Positions 12,531 through 14,570 of a stretch of DNA of 14,570 nt are shown here, in pieces; position 1 is the stretch's first letter, and every line of letters starts with the position of its first letter. The translations under genes and the position numbers were made by a program. The stretch lies in the NCBI GenBank assembly GCA_017547315.1, contig JAFYQA010000054.1, positions 1-14,570 of the forward strand, given 5' to 3'. The DNA comes from Roseburia sp. Lineage in GTDB: Bacteria > Bacillota_A > Clostridia > Lachnospirales > Lachnospiraceae. Below the pieces are notes generated by a model, which was not told where the DNA came from, made no database searches, and saw only the letters and a list, made by a program, of their open reading frames with translations.

Positions 12531-13043
12531 ATGATCGAAACAAGAGATTTAATTCTTGATAAAGGAAAATTTGAAGACTGGGAGGCCATGTATAAAAATA
12601 TATGGAGTCATGATGAAAGTGCGCAGTACATGCTATGGAGGCCTGTGCATACAGAAGAAGATGCGCAGGAAAGAATGAAGAAAAATATTTCCTTCATGCA
12701 AAAGTATGAGTTGGCGTGGTTTATATATGAAAAGTCCAGTGGTGAAGCAATTGGATTCGCAGGGATGGAACAAATTGGTGAAGGTGTGTATGAAGATACT
12801 GGTATAGCCATTGGACCTGCTTTTACAAGAAGGGGGTATGGAAAGCAAATATTAATGGCACTTGTGAATAAAGCATTTATTAATTTGGGTGCAGAGAAAT
12901 TTGTGTGTTCTTGCAGGAGCCGAAACGAAGCATCAAAACAGTTGCAGATTTCATGTGGATTTGTGTATAGTCACTCTGAAAATAAAATAGACCCTAGAGA
13001 TGGAAAGGAGTACATACTGGATTATTATGAACAACGTAAATAG
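12531..13043 (+). CDS. GNAT-family N-acetyltransferase (170 aa)
   Basis: Acetyl-CoA-dependent acetyltransferase of the RimJ/RimL-like branch (Acetyltransf_3). It starts with the typical MIETRDLIL, carries the acceptor-side HTEEDAQERM helix (40-49), WFIYEKSSGEAIGFAGM strands (63-79 region), and the pyrophosphate-binding motif A GPAFTRRGYGKQI (95-107) with the RxxGxG-like R100-R101-G102-Y103-G104. Motif B contains RNEASKQLQISCGF (131-144), with the Asn that usually contacts CoA. The substrate cannot be inferred. The ribosome-binding site GAGGAG overlaps the end of the TIGR04076 gene. Its 3' end overlaps the start region of the methyltransferase gene by 17 bp. Confidence 0.9.
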   Translation: MIETRDLILDKGKFEDWEAMYKNIWSHDESAQYMLWRPVHTEEDAQERMKKNISFMQKYELAWFIYEKSSGEAIGFAGMEQIGEGVYEDTGIAIGPAFTRRGYGKQILMALVNKAFINLGAEKFVCSCRSRNEASKQLQISCGFVYSHSENKIDPRDGKEYILDYYEQRK

Positions 13044-13815
13044 AACATTATACATCCCGCTCTATGGCAAAGCATACGTGAGCAAAAAAGGAATCATTTT
13101 AGGAGATAAAAAGGCAGAAGAAATCTGGGCGGCAGAGGGCTTTGCATTGAAAGGAAAATCAAAGTCCAAGTGGCTCGCGTATTACATGGGAATGCGTTCA
13201 GCAGTTTTCGATAACTGGCTGAGAGTACAGATGGCGGACGACGCGAGTGCGGTTATCATTCACATCGGCTGTGGCATGGATAGCCGTGTGATTCGTGTGG
13301 GTACAAATAGACATGTTTGGTATGATGTGGATTTTCCAGAAGTAATAGAAGAACGAAGTCGTTTCTATCAGGAAGACGAAAGTTATCACATGATTGCAAG
13401 TGATGCAAGAAAGATGGAGTGGCTGGAAGCATTGCCGGAAAACGCCAATGCCATTGTGGTAATGGAAGGCGTGAGTATGTACATGCAGTTAGAAGAGCTG
13501 CAGGCCTTGTTAAAGGGCGTATGTGCACATTTTAAACAGACAAAGGTGCTGATGGATTGCTATACTACTTTTGCGGCAAAAGCATCGAAATATAAAAATC
13601 CAATTAATGACGTAGGGGTTACTACGGTGTATGGACTTGACGAACCGCGCCTTTTAGAGGAAGGAAGCGGTCTGCATTTTGTGAAAGAACATGAAATGAC
13701 ACCGGATGCTTTTGTGAATGAATTGGAGGGTATGGAAAAAGCTATTTTTAAACGTGTTTTCGGCGGAGCAGTTTCTAAAAAAATGTATCGCCTATATGAG
13801 TATGTGAGTAAATAA
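13027..13815 (+). CDS. class I SAM-dependent methyltransferase, LCM/TcmP-like (262 aa)
   Basis: Belongs to the leucine carboxyl methyltransferase / polyketide O-methyltransferase (TcmP-type) family. Signature TLYIPLYGKAYVSKKGIIL (7-25) and the DKKAEEIW, GKSKSKWLAYYMGMR blocks precede SAM motif I IIHIGCGMDSR (77-87), then the acidic VWYDVDFPEVIEER (97-110), and VVMEGVSMYM, the post-motif helix. The substrate is unknown; many bacterial homologues occur outside polyketide clusters. Start choice is uncertain. ATG 13027 matches the family N-terminus, but AAAGGAG (13004-13010) is 16 bp away; ATG 13000 gives nine extra residues and a 44-bp overlap but has no ribosome-binding site; an ATT at 13021 would have ideal spacing. 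Translation may be coupled to the upstream acetyltransferase. Confidence 0.88.
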   Translation: MNNVNRTLYIPLYGKAYVSKKGIILGDKKAEEIWAAEGFALKGKSKSKWLAYYMGMRSAVFDNWLRVQMADDASAVIIHIGCGMDSRVIRVGTNRHVWYDVDFPEVIEERSRFYQEDESYHMIASDARKMEWLEALPENANAIVVMEGVSMYMQLEELQALLKGVCAHFKQTKVLMDCYTTFAAKASKYKNPINDVGVTTVYGLDEPRLLEEGSGLHFVKEHEMTPDAFVNELEGMEKAIFKRVFGGAVSKKMYRLYEYVSK

Positions 13816-13871
13816 GTGTAGTTTTTTGGCGTGTTGATGAACGAGAAAAGATAAAGTTTTGGAGGATAACT

Positions 13872-14378
13872 ATGATTTGTATAGTGATTGCAAATGTGAT
13901 TGATTTTATTGCATCTATGGTGCAGATATATTCCGGCACGGTAAAAGATAAAGGGAAGCTTTTGTTGTGGCAGATTGTACAGCTTGGTATGCAGACTGTG
14001 AGTATGGTGTTACTTGGTGCGATTCCGGGAGCAATCAGTAATGTACTGTCTTGTATTAGAAATTATTTGTGTTATAAAAATATTTTTACATGGCCGATTA
14101 AAATTGTTTTGATTGTTCTGTCAGGTGTGTTGACGGTGGCGTTTAACAATCAAGGGCTTCTCGGATATCTGCCGTTTGTAGTATGCACCGTTTATGTGTT
14201 ATTGATGGATATGAAGGACCCGGTGAAGTTCAAACTTTTGGTGACATTGACTTTTGTTCCGTGGGTGTTCTATTTCCTGATTATTAAATCTTATACGGGA
14301 GCATTTTTTGCGGCGATGTCGGTAGTGACAAGTTTATGGACATGGTTTAAGATGAGACGTGGTGCGGAGGATGCGTAA
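13872..14378 (+). CDS. YgjV-family inner membrane protein (168 aa)
   Basis: A small polytopic membrane protein resembling the YgjV family (bacterial inner membrane protein, function unknown). Hydrophobic segments cover roughly 1-18, 30-60, 74-92, 97-112, 120-140 and 142-158. Family-type features are LLLWQIVQLGMQTVSMVLLGAIPGAISNVLSCIRNYL (split: LWQIVQ at 31-36; GAIPGAISN around 49-57; RNYL at 63-66), i.e. a glycine-containing membrane stretch followed by an Arg-Asn, and a short basic cytoplasmic tail KMRRGAEDA. Start ATG 13872 follows TTGGAGG by 7-8 bp. No terminator separates it from the preceding methyltransferase gene (56-bp gap) and 18 bp lead to the HD-domain gene. Confidence 0.78.
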   Translation: MICIVIANVIDFIASMVQIYSGTVKDKGKLLLWQIVQLGMQTVSMVLLGAIPGAISNVLSCIRNYLCYKNIFTWPIKIVLIVLSGVLTVAFNNQGLLGYLPFVVCTVYVLLMDMKDPVKFKLLVTLTFVPWVFYFLIIKSYTGAFFAAMSVVTSLWTWFKMRRGAEDA

Positions 14379-14396
14379 AAAGTAAGGGGAGAAGAG

Positions 14397-14570
14397 ATGG
14401 AAGCAAGAACATTTTTGGATGTACTTAGTGTAGCAGAGCGCTTAAAGGATGTTACAAGACATAGTTACACCTCAGGTGGAAGACATGAGAGTGTGGCAGA
14501 GCATAGCTGGCGAGCAGCTCTGATGGCATATTTTTTGAGAGATGAATTCCCAGAAGCAGACATGGATAAG
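14397..14570 (+). CDS. HD-domain phosphohydrolase, YfbR-like (partial, first 58 aa)
   Basis: Cut by the window edge. Start ATG 14397 follows AGGGGAGA. The 58 visible residues begin MEARTFLDVLSVAERLKDVT and contain HESVAEHSWRAALMAYFL (30-47), the first metal-binding His of an HD domain (His36) in the 'S-x-A-E-H-S-W' context typical of YfbR/HDDC2-type 5'-deoxynucleotidases. The HD pair itself and the rest of the active site lie outside, so substrate class is inferred from the N-terminus only. Confidence 0.85.
   Translation, partial: MEARTFLDVLSVAERLKDVTRHSYTSGGRHESVAEHSWRAALMAYFLRDEFPEADMDK

Overview
The window reads as a chromosomal segment of an AT-rich Gram-positive anaerobe of class Clostridia, most probably a Lachnospiraceae-type gut bacterium. 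This is an inference from the strong AGGAGG ribosome-binding sites, consensus sigma-A promoters, tRNA genes without encoded CCA, intrinsic terminators with U-tracts, and the mix of families (YjfB-type motility protein, TIGR04076, DUF6512-type membrane protein, TraX, YgjV, and a secreted C1A protease with a copper-amine-oxidase-like N-terminal domain).

Layout. Positions 1-163 hold the 3' end of a tRNA (probably Leu), tRNA-Arg(ACG) and a strong terminator. Positions 527-2812 encode a 761-aa protein of unknown function with a degenerate cyclic-nucleotide-binding-like N-terminus. A 57-codon Asn/Gln/Ser-rich gene (2969-3142) follows, with a possible forespore-type promoter and its own terminator, and then a 99-aa rhodanese (3245-3544). 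Positions 3705-8752 form a tight co-directional block of five genes with gaps of 11-18 bp: a THUMP-domain RNA methyltransferase, a secreted papain-type protease, a membrane-anchored N-acetylmuramoyl-L-alanine amidase, RdgB/HAM1 and a YfcE-type phosphodiesterase. It combines RNA modification and nucleotide-pool housekeeping with two cell-envelope hydrolases.

A perfect TTGACA-N17-TATAAT promoter at 8829 drives a six-tRNA operon (Pro-Gly-Arg-His-Gln-Lys) that ends at a bidirectional terminator (9541-9590). The next 900 bp contain no convincing protein gene but two striking structures. The first is a ~195-bp nested inverted-repeat element (9603-9797) that would fold as a multibranched RNA. The second is a regular array of dyads, GTCGG-N20-CCGAC, repeating every 53 bp (30-bp unit plus 23-bp T-rich spacer) from about 9983 to 10276, with degenerate units in phase on both sides. 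I did not recognise the array as a known element; it is the most novel-looking signal here.

The right part (10509-14570) is ordinary accessory and housekeeping content: a DUF6512-like membrane protein, a convergent YjfB-like gene on the minus strand, a divergent TraX-family membrane protein, TIGR04076, a GNAT acetyltransferase, an LCM/TcmP-type methyltransferase, a YgjV-family membrane protein and the start of an HD-domain phosphohydrolase cut by the window edge.
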